Assembly (NCBI GenBank): GCA_046732255.1
Contig: JBKPMR010000081.1
Location: forward strand, 12,897-76,896
DNA length: 64,000 nt
Direction: 5' to 3'
From: DATBLE01 sp046732255
Lineage (GTDB): Bacteria > Actinomycetota > Thermoleophilia > Gaiellales > Gaiellaceae
The notes under the pieces were generated by a model. It was not told the DNA's origin. It made no database searches and saw only the letters and a list, made by a program, of their open reading frames with translations. Shown here piece by piece: positions 43,217-50,741 of the stretch; positions within the stretch are counted from its first letter, which is position 1, and every line of letters begins with the position of its first letter. Made by a program: the position numbers and the translations under genes.

Positions 43217-43954
43217 ATGGAGGACTATGGGCCGGAGACCTACGGCGACCGGATCGCCGACGTCTACGACGAGTGGTACGGCGAGGCCGGGTTCCTCGAG
43301 ACCGGGGCGAGCCTCGAGCTGCTGGCCGAGCTGGCCGGCGACGGCCCCGTGCTCGAGCTCGCGATCGGCACCGGACGGCTCGCCCTGCCGCTCGCGGAGC
43401 GCGGGATCGAGGTGCACGGAATCGACGCCTCGGCGCAGATGGTCGCGAAGCTTCGCGAGAAGACGGGCGGCGACCGCATCCCGGTCACGATGGGCGACTT
43501 CGCCGACGTCGGCGTCGACGGCGCCTACCGGCTGATCTACGTCGCGTTCAACACCCTGTTCGCGCTGCTCACCCAGGAGGACCAGCTGCGGTGCTTCGCG
43601 AACGCAGCCGCCCACCTCTCCGACGACGGGGTCTTCCTGATCGAGGTCTTCGTCCCCGACCTCGCCCGCTTCGACCGCGACCAGCGCTTCCAGACGAACT
43701 CGGTCAGCACGACCCGGGTGAACCTCGACGCATCGCGGCACGACCCGCTCGGGCAGCGGGTCGACAGCGTCCACGTCGTGCTCACCGAGGACGGGACAAG
43801 GCTGTACCCCGTCAACCTGCGCTACGCGTTTCCGAGCGAGCTCGACCTGATGGCGCGTCTCGCCGGCCTCGAGCTCAAGGAGCGCTGGGGCGGCTGGGCT
43901 CGAGAGCCCTTCACCGCATCCAGCCGCCGGCACGTCTCGGTGTACGGCCGGTGA
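43217..43954 (+). CDS. SAM-dependent methyltransferase (class I)
   Basis: The 245-residue enzyme has the SAM motif VLELAIGTGRLALPLAERG, the post-I acidic GIDASAQMV, and the motif YVAFNTLFALLTQEDQLRCF seen in small-molecule methyltransferases. N-terminal YGDRIADVYDEWY is typical of this subgroup. The substrate is unknown; context between trp genes and a nitrilase suggests a small aromatic or amine compound, but that is inference. Its stop overlaps the nitrilase GTG (GTGA). Confidence 0.88.
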   Translation: MEDYGPETYGDRIADVYDEWYGEAGFLETGASLELLAELAGDGPVLELAIGTGRLALPLAERGIEVHGIDASAQMVAKLREKTGGDRIPVTMGDFADVGVDGAYRLIYVAFNTLFALLTQEDQLRCFANAAAHLSDDGVFLIEVFVPDLARFDRDQRFQTNSVSTTRVNLDASRHDPLGQRVDSVHVVLTEDGTRLYPVNLRYAFPSELDLMARLAGLELKERWGGWAREPFTASSRRHVSVYGR

Positions 43955-44871
43955 ACGAGCCCGTCCGCGTCGCGTGCGTCCAGGCCGAGCCCGTCATCCT
44001 CGACCGCACCGCCACGCTCGACAAGCTCGCGACCCTCACCGCCGAGGCGAAGGCGCACGGCGCCCAGCTGGTCGTCTTTCCGGAGACGTTCGTCGCCGCC
44101 TACCCGAGCTCCGCGTGGGCGAGGCATCTCGCCGGCTGGGCCGACCCGCGTGCCAAGGGCGCGTTCGCGATGCTCGCCCGCGAGGCGGTCGAGGTGCCCG
44201 GCCCGGCCGCCGACCGGCTCGGCGAGATCGCCCGCGAGCACGAGGTCTGGCTGGTCACGGGAGTCAACGAACGCGACCCGTCCAACCCGGGGACGCTCTA
44301 CAACGCGCTCCTCTACCACTCGCCGGACGGCGAGCTCGCCGTCCACCACCGTAAGCTCGTCCCGACCAACCACGAGCGCCTGATCTGGGGACAGGGCGAC
44401 GGCCAGGGCCTGCGAGCGCTCCAGACGCCGCTCGGGCGGATCGGCGGATTGATCTGCTGGGAGAACTACATGCCGCTCGCCCGCTTCTCGCTGTACGAGT
44501 CGGGAGTCGAGATCTATCTCGCCTCGACTGCCGATGACGGCGACGCCTGGCAGGCGACGCTCGTCCACATCGCGCGCGAATCGCGGGCGTTCGTCGTTGC
44601 CCCCGCCCACTTCCAGCGCGCGGCCTCCTACCCGGACGACTTCCCGCTCCGTGACGAGCTCGCCGAGCTGGACGTCCTCGGCCGGGGCGGCTCGGCGATC
44701 CTCGGCCCGGACGGCTCCTACCTCGCCGGACCGCTCTACGGCGAGGAGGGGATCCTCTATGCCGACCTCGAACCGCGGCGGCTCGACGAGGAGCGGCAGC
44801 GCTTCGATCCGGCCGGGCACTACCACCGGCCGGACGTGCTCGGGCTCCGGGTGACGCCCCGGAGCCGTTAG
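43951..44871 (+). CDS. Nitrilase (branch 1, nitrile-hydrolysing type)
   Basis: The 306-residue protein has the complete nitrilase triad: E45 (VFPETFV), K135 (HRKLVPT) and C169 (LICWENYMPLARF). The segments CWENYMPL, STADDGDAWQATLVHIARES and VVAPAHFQR match true nitrilases such as plant NIT and bacterial arylacetonitrilases, rather than amidases or carbamoylases of the wider superfamily. It would convert a nitrile to the acid and ammonia. It is the last gene of the extended trp operon and converges on the nitroreductase gene. Confidence 0.9.
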   Translation: MNEPVRVACVQAEPVILDRTATLDKLATLTAEAKAHGAQLVVFPETFVAAYPSSAWARHLAGWADPRAKGAFAMLAREAVEVPGPAADRLGEIAREHEVWLVTGVNERDPSNPGTLYNALLYHSPDGELAVHHRKLVPTNHERLIWGQGDGQGLRALQTPLGRIGGLICWENYMPLARFSLYESGVEIYLASTADDGDAWQATLVHIARESRAFVVAPAHFQRAASYPDDFPLRDELAELDVLGRGGSAILGPDGSYLAGPLYGEEGILYADLEPRRLDEERQRFDPAGHYHRPDVLGLRVTPRSR

Positions 44872-44875
44872 GCGA

Positions 44876-45502
44876 CTACCAGCGGTCCCAGTGCACGAAG
44901 GTGTCGAGCGGTGCCCGCACGGCCGGCTTGAACTCGGTGCCGACCGTGTGGGCGACGGGGATCAGCGCCGCCTGCATCACCGACTCGAACGGGATCCCGA
45001 GCAGCCGGGCCGCCTCCTCTTCGCGGAAGAGATGGAAGGTCGTCCAGACCGTGCCGAGACCGCGCGCGCGGGCGGCGAGCATGAAGCTCCAGGCGGCGGG
45101 CATGATCGATCCCCACCTCGACGCCTGCGCGAACACGCCCTTCCCGTCGGTTCGTCCCTCGATGCAGGGGATCACGTGAACGGGGACCTCGTGCAGGTGG
45201 TCGCGCAGGTGGAAGACGCCGCCCAGGACGCGGCCCATCATTCCGGGGATCGCCTCGGGGTCGCCGACACCGGCGAGGTACTTCTCCGCCCCCTCCCGCC
45301 ATAGGTCGGCCAGTCCCGCACGTAGGCGGGGATCGGTGACGACCAGGAAGTGCCAGTCCTGGCGGTAGCTGCCCGTCGGCGCCTGCTGGGCGAGGCGGAG
45401 GCACTCCTCGAGCAGTGCACGCTCGACCGGCAGCGAGAGGTCGAGGCGCTTGCGAACCGCCCGGGTCGTCGAGAGCAGCTGGTCCGGAGTGAGCTCGAGC
45501 AC
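44876..45502 (-). CDS. Nitroreductase-family FMN oxidoreductase
   Basis: The 208-residue protein belongs to the nitroreductase/BluB superfamily: STTRAVRKRLDLSLPVERALLEECLRLAQQAPTGSYRQDWHFLVVTD holds the FMN-binding Arg cluster and the QAPTGSN-like loop, and ARARGLGTVWTTFH is the second FMN-contact region. It probably reduces nitro, quinone or flavin substrates with NAD(P)H; it does not carry the features needed to call BluB. The GTG start is at 45502, 12 bases after the upstream HNH-like gene. Confidence 0.88.
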   Translation of the reverse strand: MLELTPDQLLSTTRAVRKRLDLSLPVERALLEECLRLAQQAPTGSYRQDWHFLVVTDPRLRAGLADLWREGAEKYLAGVGDPEAIPGMMGRVLGGVFHLRDHLHEVPVHVIPCIEGRTDGKGVFAQASRWGSIMPAAWSFMLAARARGLGTVWTTFHLFREEEAARLLGIPFESVMQAALIPVAHTVGTEFKPAVRAPLDTFVHWDRW

Positions 45503-45514
45503 GGGTGGATCTTC

Positions 45515-45982
45515 TCACCCGGAGCGGTGCTTGAGCTCCGACTCGCGGCGCTGCGCGTCGGCGAGGGTGAGCTCGCCGGAGCAGACCTTCCCGTTCAGCT
45601 CGTTCTCGACGCGGTCGACCTCCTCCGCGTGTGGCCGCGGCTCGGGCCAGAGGTTCCGCGGGTCGGTCGGGTGGCCGCCGAGCTCCAGGCTGATCAGGTG
45701 GTCCTCCTGGTAGCCGGACGGATCGCCGCCGACGCCGTACTGGCGCATCTGCCGCAGCTTGAGCGACGTCGTGTAGGTGGTGGGCGGTCGGATCGTCCGC
45801 GTCCAGCCTGTCCGGCAGATCGTCTCCGCGATCGTCTCCTGACGGACCTCCGGATTGAGGACGCCCGGCGTCAGCGTCGGGCTGGCGACCAGGACCGAAC
45901 GCGCCGGCGCGGAGGCGCGCCAGATCAGCACCAGGCCGAGCACGAGCCCCGCGACCGCCAGCGGCACGACCAGCCGTTCCAC
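45515..45982 (-). CDS. Exported HNH-nuclease-like protein
   Basis: The 155-residue protein has an N-terminal hydrophobic segment (VVPLAVAGLVLGLVLIW, 5-21) and a C-terminal domain with YQEDHLISLELGGHPTDPRNLWPEP, then KVCSGELTLADAQR. The EDH-x-ISLELGG-x-P-x-DPRNLWP pattern is the beta-beta-alpha metal core seen in HNH-type nuclease families. Two Cys (C56, C135) could form a disulfide, which suits an exported enzyme. Whether it cuts DNA is unknown. It is followed closely by the nitroreductase gene. Confidence 0.75.
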   Translation of the reverse strand: MERLVVPLAVAGLVLGLVLIWRASAPARSVLVASPTLTPGVLNPEVRQETIAETICRTGWTRTIRPPTTYTTSLKLRQMRQYGVGGDPSGYQEDHLISLELGGHPTDPRNLWPEPRPHAEEVDRVENELNGKVCSGELTLADAQRRESELKHRSG

Positions 45983-46034
45983 GGCTCCAGAATGCGCGCC
46001 CGGCCGCCCCGCCGCCCGGAGCGGGCGCGGATCG

Positions 46035-47222
46035 TTACAGACTCGGCACAGGCCGGCGCGCCGCCCGCCGGTTCACGAACACGCGGTCGAGCGCGGCCCG
46101 CAGTCCCACCGACAGCGCGCCCATCAGCACGGCGCCGTCGCCCAGCGAGGACACCTCGACGCGCGGCGGGTAGGGAAGCCACTCGCGCAACAGGGAACGG
46201 ACGGGCTCGAGCAGGAGGTCGCCGTTCGAGCCGATGCCGCCGCCGAGAACGACGAGTCCCACGTCGGCGACACCCGCGATCGGGGCGACGTGCATCGCGA
46301 TCCGGCGCGCACTCTCGGACACGACCTGCCGGGCGAGCTCGTCGCCGTCCCGCGCGGCGGCAAACAGCCCGCGCGCGTCGTACGGCGCGGCGAGCACCGT
46401 CGGCAGCCTGCCGTCGGCGGCGAGCTCCCCCGCGAGCGCGACCACGGCGTCCGCGCACGGGTCGAGCTCGGAGCCCAGGTTGCCGAGCGCGTAGTCGAGC
46501 TCGCCGGCTGCCCCGTTGTGCCCGCGGTGCAGCTCTCCCCGGAGCACGAGCCCGGCACCGAGCCCCGTGCCGATCGAGATGAAGACGAAGTCGTCGATGC
46601 CGCGTGCAACGCCCGACCACTGCTCGCCGAGCGCGGCGAGGTTGATGTCGTTCTCGAGCGTGACCGGCAGGCCCAAGCGGCTCGTCAACTCGCCGCCGAG
46701 GTCGACCTCCTCCAGGCCGGGGACGTTGGTCGCCAGCTCGATCCGGCCGCCGTCCGCGACCACGCCGGGCACGCCGACGACGGCGCCGTCGACGAGCTCG
46801 TCGGCAAGGCCCGCCGCATCGACCAGGGATGCGCGCAGCGAGCCGATCCCGTCGAGGGCTTCCTCGACACCGGAGCTCGGCAGCTCGACGTCCTGGCGTG
46901 CGCGAACCGTCCCGGTGAGGTCGCAGACGGCGCCGCGCAGGAAGCGGGCACCGAGGTCGAACCCGAGGACGAGCGCCGCCTCCGGAACGGGCTCGAAGAA
47001 CGTCGCGCCGTAGCTCGGCCCGCCGCGCTCCTCGGTCGCCTCGCGTACGAGCCCGGCCCCGAGCAGCGACTGGAGCGCGAGCGAGACGGTGGGCTTCGAG
47101 ATCCCCGCGCGCCGCGAGATCTCCGCTCGCGAGATCGGCGCGCCCGACCTGATCGTGTCGAGGACGGTCCGCTCGTTCAGGTCCTTGAGCAGTGGGGGAA
47201 TCGCCGGCTTCTGCTGCTGCAT
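46035..47222 (-). CDS. ROK-family transcriptional repressor
   Basis: The 395-residue protein has a MarR-like winged helix at 14-65 (NERTVLDTIRSGAPISRAEISRRAGISKPTVSLALQSLLGAGLVRE) and a ROK sugar-kinase fold (75-370) with LGFDLGARFLRGAV, the nucleotide loop FISIGTGLGAGLVLRG and LENDINLAALGEQW. The zinc-binding ROK consensus (GHxxxxxxGxxCxCGxxGCxE) is degenerate here (RGHNGAAGELDYALGNLGSELDPCA), so it senses sugar rather than phosphorylating it. It is divergent from the sugar operon at 47350, with operator-like repeats between them. Confidence 0.92.
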   Translation of the reverse strand: MQQQKPAIPPLLKDLNERTVLDTIRSGAPISRAEISRRAGISKPTVSLALQSLLGAGLVREATEERGGPSYGATFFEPVPEAALVLGFDLGARFLRGAVCDLTGTVRARQDVELPSSGVEEALDGIGSLRASLVDAAGLADELVDGAVVGVPGVVADGGRIELATNVPGLEEVDLGGELTSRLGLPVTLENDINLAALGEQWSGVARGIDDFVFISIGTGLGAGLVLRGELHRGHNGAAGELDYALGNLGSELDPCADAVVALAGELAADGRLPTVLAAPYDARGLFAAARDGDELARQVVSESARRIAMHVAPIAGVADVGLVVLGGGIGSNGDLLLEPVRSLLREWLPYPPRVEVSSLGDGAVLMGALSVGLRAALDRVFVNRRAARRPVPSL

Positions 47223-47225
47223 CTG

Positions 47226-47270
47226 GTCAAGAACATTAACCCAACTGGGTCAGACGGCCCCGTTCTTGAC
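47226..47270. promoter_or_regulatory. Inverted repeat in the ROK/sugar operon intergenic region
   Basis: GTCAAGAAC (47226-47234) and its perfect complement GTTCTTGAC (47262-47270) flank 27 bases that contain a second dyad ACCCA-AC-TGGGT. The right arm overlaps a TTGACG -35-like box reading toward the sugar-binding protein gene. It is a probable repressor or autoregulatory site of the ROK protein. Confidence 0.5.
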
Positions 47271-47300
47271 GCAGGCGTCCCGACATGTCATCAATCCTCG

Positions 47301-47323
47301 TTCGGAAACTTAACTAATCCGAA
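47301..47323. promoter_or_regulatory. Candidate ROK operator before the sugar-binding protein gene
   Basis: TTCGGA (47301-47306) and TCCGAA (47318-47323) flank an AT-rich centre AACTTAACTAA. ROK/NagC-like operators typically have symmetric arms around an AT-rich middle. The site lies 27 bases upstream of the ATG, where transcription would begin. Confidence 0.55.
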
Positions 47324-47349
47324 GTTCGCCGCGACAAAGGGAGGATCGG

Positions 47350-48693
47350 ATGAAACGCGTGGCCGTGGGGGTCGTCCTGCTCGCGCTGATCGCCGCCGGT
47401 GCCGTCGCCGTCTCGGTCGGAACGGCGTCCACGAGGCACAAGCAGGCGACGACCGTCACCATCTGGGTCGGCTGGAGCGCCGGCCACGAGCTCACGGAGT
47501 TCAAGAAGGTGGTGGCGGAGTACGACCAGAAGCACCCTGACGTCGACGTGAAGGTGGTCGGCGGAATCAACGACGACAAGATCTTCGCCGCGCTCCGCTC
47601 GGGCAACGTCCCCGACGTGGTCAGCTCCTTCATGTCGTCGAACGTCGGCATCTTCTGCCCGTCCGGCGGATGGATCGACCTCGGGCCGCTGCTCAAGCGC
47701 GACCACATCGACGTCAACCAGTTCCCGGCGACGTCGCGGTACTACACGCAGTACAAGGGCACGCGCTGCGCCCTGCCGCTGCTGGCGGACGCGACCGGGC
47801 TCTACTACAACACCGCGCTCTTCAAGAAGGCCGGCCTGAAAGGCCCGCCGAAGACGCTGTCCCAGCTGGCCGCCTACGCCAAGAAGCTGACCCAGAAGAG
47901 CTCGAACGGCTCGCTGAAGGTGGTCGGCTACGACCCGAACATGAACTTCTACCTCGGCGGCTACGGAAACGGCGCGTCGGGCTACCAGCCGCTGATCGGC
48001 GCCCGCTACTTCGACAAGAACGGCAAGTCGAGCCTGGCGAGCGACCCGGTCTGGGCGAAGTTCCTGCGCTGGCAGAAGAACCTGGTCGACTTCTACGGCT
48101 ACGACAAGCTCGTCCGCTGGCAGGCGGGCGCGGGCGACGAGTTCGCCCCGTCGCATCCGTTCGAGACGGGCAAGCTGGCGATGATGCTGGACGGCGAGTG
48201 GCGGGTCGCGTTCATCAAGAACGAGCACCCCGAGCTCAAGTACGCGACGGCGCCGATGCCGGTCGCGGACGGCCATCCGGAGCTCTACGGCGCCGGCGCC
48301 GTCAACGGCACGATCATCGGCATCCCGAAGGGCGGAAAGCATCAAGACCAGGCGTGGGACCTCGTCAAGTACCTGACGACGAACGACCACGCGCTCGCGA
48401 AGTTCTCCAACGGGATCAGGAACGTCCCGTCGACGGTCAGCTCGGCCAAGTCCAAGGAGCTGATCCCCGACAAGAACTTCGCGACGTTCCTGAAGATCTT
48501 CACCAACCCGCACTCCCAGACGACGCCGATCACCCCGATCGGCCTCGACCACCTGACGACGTTCACGAACTTCATCGTCAAGTGGCAGGCGGGGAAGGTG
48601 AAGCCGAGCGACCTGGTCAGCGGTCTGCGTACGGTCGACAAGCAGATCGACGCGAAGATCGAGCAGGCGGGCAAGGGCAACAAGGTTCCATGA
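47350..48693 (+). CDS. Extracellular sugar-binding protein of ABC transporter 2
   Basis: The 447-residue CUT1-type binding protein has a Sec signal (MKRVAVGVVLLALIAAGAVAVSVG) without lipobox Cys. It begins its domain with TTVTIWVGWSAGHELTEFKKVVAEYDQKHPDV and contains GNVPDVVSSFMSS, PLLADATGLYYNTALFKKAGL, FETGKLAMMLDGEWRVAFIK and IGIPKGGKHQDQAWDLVKYL. The ribosome binding site GGGAGGA lies 5 bases before ATG. It is the first gene of the ROK-controlled operon and is followed by three hairpins that should favour its abundance over the permeases. Confidence 0.94.
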   Translation: MKRVAVGVVLLALIAAGAVAVSVGTASTRHKQATTVTIWVGWSAGHELTEFKKVVAEYDQKHPDVDVKVVGGINDDKIFAALRSGNVPDVVSSFMSSNVGIFCPSGGWIDLGPLLKRDHIDVNQFPATSRYYTQYKGTRCALPLLADATGLYYNTALFKKAGLKGPPKTLSQLAAYAKKLTQKSSNGSLKVVGYDPNMNFYLGGYGNGASGYQPLIGARYFDKNGKSSLASDPVWAKFLRWQKNLVDFYGYDKLVRWQAGAGDEFAPSHPFETGKLAMMLDGEWRVAFIKNEHPELKYATAPMPVADGHPELYGAGAVNGTIIGIPKGGKHQDQAWDLVKYLTTNDHALAKFSNGIRNVPSTVSSAKSKELIPDKNFATFLKIFTNPHSQTTPITPIGLDHLTTFTNFIVKWQAGKVKPSDLVSGLRTVDKQIDAKIEQAGKGNKVP

Positions 48694-48720
48694 GCTCGTC
48701 GCTCGCCGCTGGCTCGCTCC

Positions 48721-48747
48721 CGTGGGGGAAACCATGTTTCCCCCACG
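48721..48747 (+). terminator. Post-SBP hairpin 1
   Basis: A perfect 12-bp stem CGTGGGGGAAAC/GTTTCCCCCACG with loop CAT lies 28 bases after the binding-protein stop. It is followed by a second stem (GGGGGAACC-TCCC-GGTTCCCCC, 48778-48799). Hairpins at this place often protect the upstream message from 3' decay or reduce read-through. Confidence 0.55.
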
Positions 48748-48812
48748 AGCCCCCTTCTTCCAGAGGCCAATGTTGATGGGGGAACCTCCCGGTTCCCCCC
48801 GGCCCCTCCCCA

Positions 48813-48839
48813 CTCACGGGCCGGAGGCCGGCCCGTGAG
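48813..48839 (+). promoter_or_regulatory. Hairpin covering the permease start codon
   Basis: CTCACGGGCCGG (48813-48824) pairs perfectly with CCGGCCCGTGAG (48828-48839) around AGG. The right arm contains the GTG start (48835) of the first permease and the left arm covers its ribosome-binding region. Translation of the permease should be restrained unless this structure is opened. Confidence 0.55.
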
Positions 48840-49845
48840 CCTCCCGGCAGTGGCGCCCCGGGCTTCGGCCCCGGCCCTGCCGGTTCCCGATCACCGGCGG
48901 GAGAAACGGAAGGCTGCGTGGCGGCGCAGGCGCCTCGTTCTCGCGCTGATGAGCCCGTGGATCGTCGGCTTCACGGTCTTCCTGCTCTATCCGCTGGTGA
49001 TGAACGTCTACCTGTCGCTGACGCACTACGACCTGCTGAATCCGCCGCGTTGGATCGGGCTCGCGAACTACCGCTACGCGTTCACGAACGATCCCGACCT
49101 CTGGCCGGCGATCAGGAACACCCTCTGGATCATCGTCATCGGCGTCCCGCTCCAGGTGCTGTTCGCCTTCGGAATCGCCACGATGCTGACCCGCGCGAGG
49201 ACCGGCGCCGGCTTCTTCCGCACCGTCTTCTACCTGCCGGCGCTCGTGCCGCCGGTCGCGGCGACGCTCGGCTTCGTCTACATCCTCAACCCGGCGACCG
49301 GTCCGATCAACACAGTGCTCGGGCACCTCGGGATCCAGGGGCCGCTCTGGTTCAACGATCCCGGCTGGTCGAAGCCCTCGCTCGTCTTGCTCTCGATGTG
49401 GGGCGTGGGGACGTTCATGATCATCTTCCTCGCGGCGATCCTCGAGGTCCCCCGGCACCTGTACGAGTCGGCCGATCTCGACGGCGCGAGCCCCTTCCAG
49501 AAGCTCCGCTGGGTGACGATCCCCTCGATCAGCCCGGTGATCCTGTTCTCCGTCGTCCTCGGGGTGATCTACGGGCTGCAGTACTTCACGCAGGCGTGGG
49601 TCGCCGCGAGCATCGCCGGCGGGAACGCCTCACAGGCCGGAGCGGTCAGTTCGCTCGAGCTCGGCTACCCGGAGGGATCGACGCTCTTCTACCCGATCCT
49701 CCTCTACTACCACGGGTTCAAGTACTTCAACATGGGCTACGCGAGCGCGCTCGCCGTGCTGCTGCTCGGCGTCTCGTTCGCGGTCACGCTCGTGATCGTC
49801 CGCAACTCGCGGCGCTGGGTGCACTACGGAGGCGCGATCCGCTGA
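48835..49845 (+). CDS. Sugar ABC transporter permease 2A (MalF type)
   Basis: The 336-residue protein has a basic N-terminus (RREKRKAAWRRRR), six spans starting LVLALMSPWIVGFTVFLLYPLVMNVYLSL, and an EAA loop PRHLYESADLDGASPFQKLRWVTIPSISP. The C-terminal region (SLELGYPEGSTLFYPILLYYHGFKYFNMGYASAL) is usual for CUT1 partners. Start GTG 48835 lies within a 12-bp hairpin. Its stop overlaps the next permease ATG (TGATG). Confidence 0.93.
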   Translation: MSLPAVAPRASAPALPVPDHRREKRKAAWRRRRLVLALMSPWIVGFTVFLLYPLVMNVYLSLTHYDLLNPPRWIGLANYRYAFTNDPDLWPAIRNTLWIIVIGVPLQVLFAFGIATMLTRARTGAGFFRTVFYLPALVPPVAATLGFVYILNPATGPINTVLGHLGIQGPLWFNDPGWSKPSLVLLSMWGVGTFMIIFLAAILEVPRHLYESADLDGASPFQKLRWVTIPSISPVILFSVVLGVIYGLQYFTQAWVAASIAGGNASQAGAVSSLELGYPEGSTLFYPILLYYHGFKYFNMGYASALAVLLLGVSFAVTLVIVRNSRRWVHYGGAIR

Positions 49846-50741
49846 TGGACGTCCCGGTCCCGGCAACGGTCGTCAAGCGGAAGGCGCCGACCGCGGTGCG
49901 CCGGCGGCGCTTCCTGATCGCGGTCGCCGACCACAGCATCCTGATCGTGCTCGCGATCGCGTTCCTCCTCCCGATCGTCTTCATCGCGCTGACCTCGCTG
50001 ATGACCGACGGGCAGGCGCTGACCCCTACGCTCTGGCCGCATCCGTTCCAGTGGAGCAACTTCGTCGAGGTCTTCCGCCAGGCGCCGCTCTGGCGGTGGA
50101 TGCTGAACACGCTCATGTATGCCGGCCTGGCGACGCTGGGCCTGCTCCTCTCGTCGGTGCCGGTCGCGTACGCGCTGGCGAAGATCCGCTGGAAGGGGCG
50201 CGACGCGGTCTTCCTAATCGTGCTGATCTCGCTGATGCTGCCGCCGCAGGTCGCGGTCGTCCCGCTGTACGTGATGTGGGCGAAGCTGGGGAACGCGATC
50301 GGCTTCCAGTTCGTCGGGTCGCTCTGGCCGCTGATCATCCCGGCCTGGCTGGGCGACGCGTTCTCGATCTTCCTGCTGCGCCAGTTCTTCCTCTCCATCC
50401 CGGAGGAGTACCTGGACGCCGCCCGGGTGGACGGGTGCGGCGAGCTGAGGATCCTGACGACGGTGGTGGTGCGGCTGGCAAAGCCTGCGATCGCCGCCGT
50501 CGCGCTCTTCTCGGTGCTGTACACGTTCAACGACTTCTTCCTGCCGCTGCTGTACACGGGCGAGAACCCCGCGCACTGGCCCGTCTCGGTTGGCCTCTCC
50601 CAGTACCGCAACCTCCACCAGGTGCAGTGGAACCTGACGATGGCGGCGACGCTGGTCGTGATGGCACCCGTGATCATCCTCTTCTTCCTCGCGCAGCGGG
50701 CATTCGTGGAGGGCGTGACCCTGACGGGGGTGAAGGGATGA
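49845..50741 (+). CDS. Sugar ABC transporter permease 2B (MalG type)
   Basis: The 298-residue partner permease has six spans, with an EAA loop IPEEYLDAARVDGCGELRILTTVVVRLAKPA and the ending FVEGVTLTGVKG that is characteristic of MalG-like CUT1 subunits. It begins at ATG 49845 directly on the stop of permease 2A and ends in a 4-base overlap (ATGA) with the GH4 glycosidase gene, so uptake and cleavage are coexpressed. Confidence 0.94.
   Translation: MDVPVPATVVKRKAPTAVRRRRFLIAVADHSILIVLAIAFLLPIVFIALTSLMTDGQALTPTLWPHPFQWSNFVEVFRQAPLWRWMLNTLMYAGLATLGLLLSSVPVAYALAKIRWKGRDAVFLIVLISLMLPPQVAVVPLYVMWAKLGNAIGFQFVGSLWPLIIPAWLGDAFSIFLLRQFFLSIPEEYLDAARVDGCGELRILTTVVVRLAKPAIAAVALFSVLYTFNDFFLPLLYTGENPAHWPVSVGLSQYRNLHQVQWNLTMAATLVVMAPVIILFFLAQRAFVEGVTLTGVKG

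Noticed and set aside
46035..47222. ROK protein as an active sugar kinase
   Set aside because: It has a clear N-terminal winged helix and a degenerate zinc motif, and sits divergent to the operon with operator-like repeats, so a repressor role is favoured.
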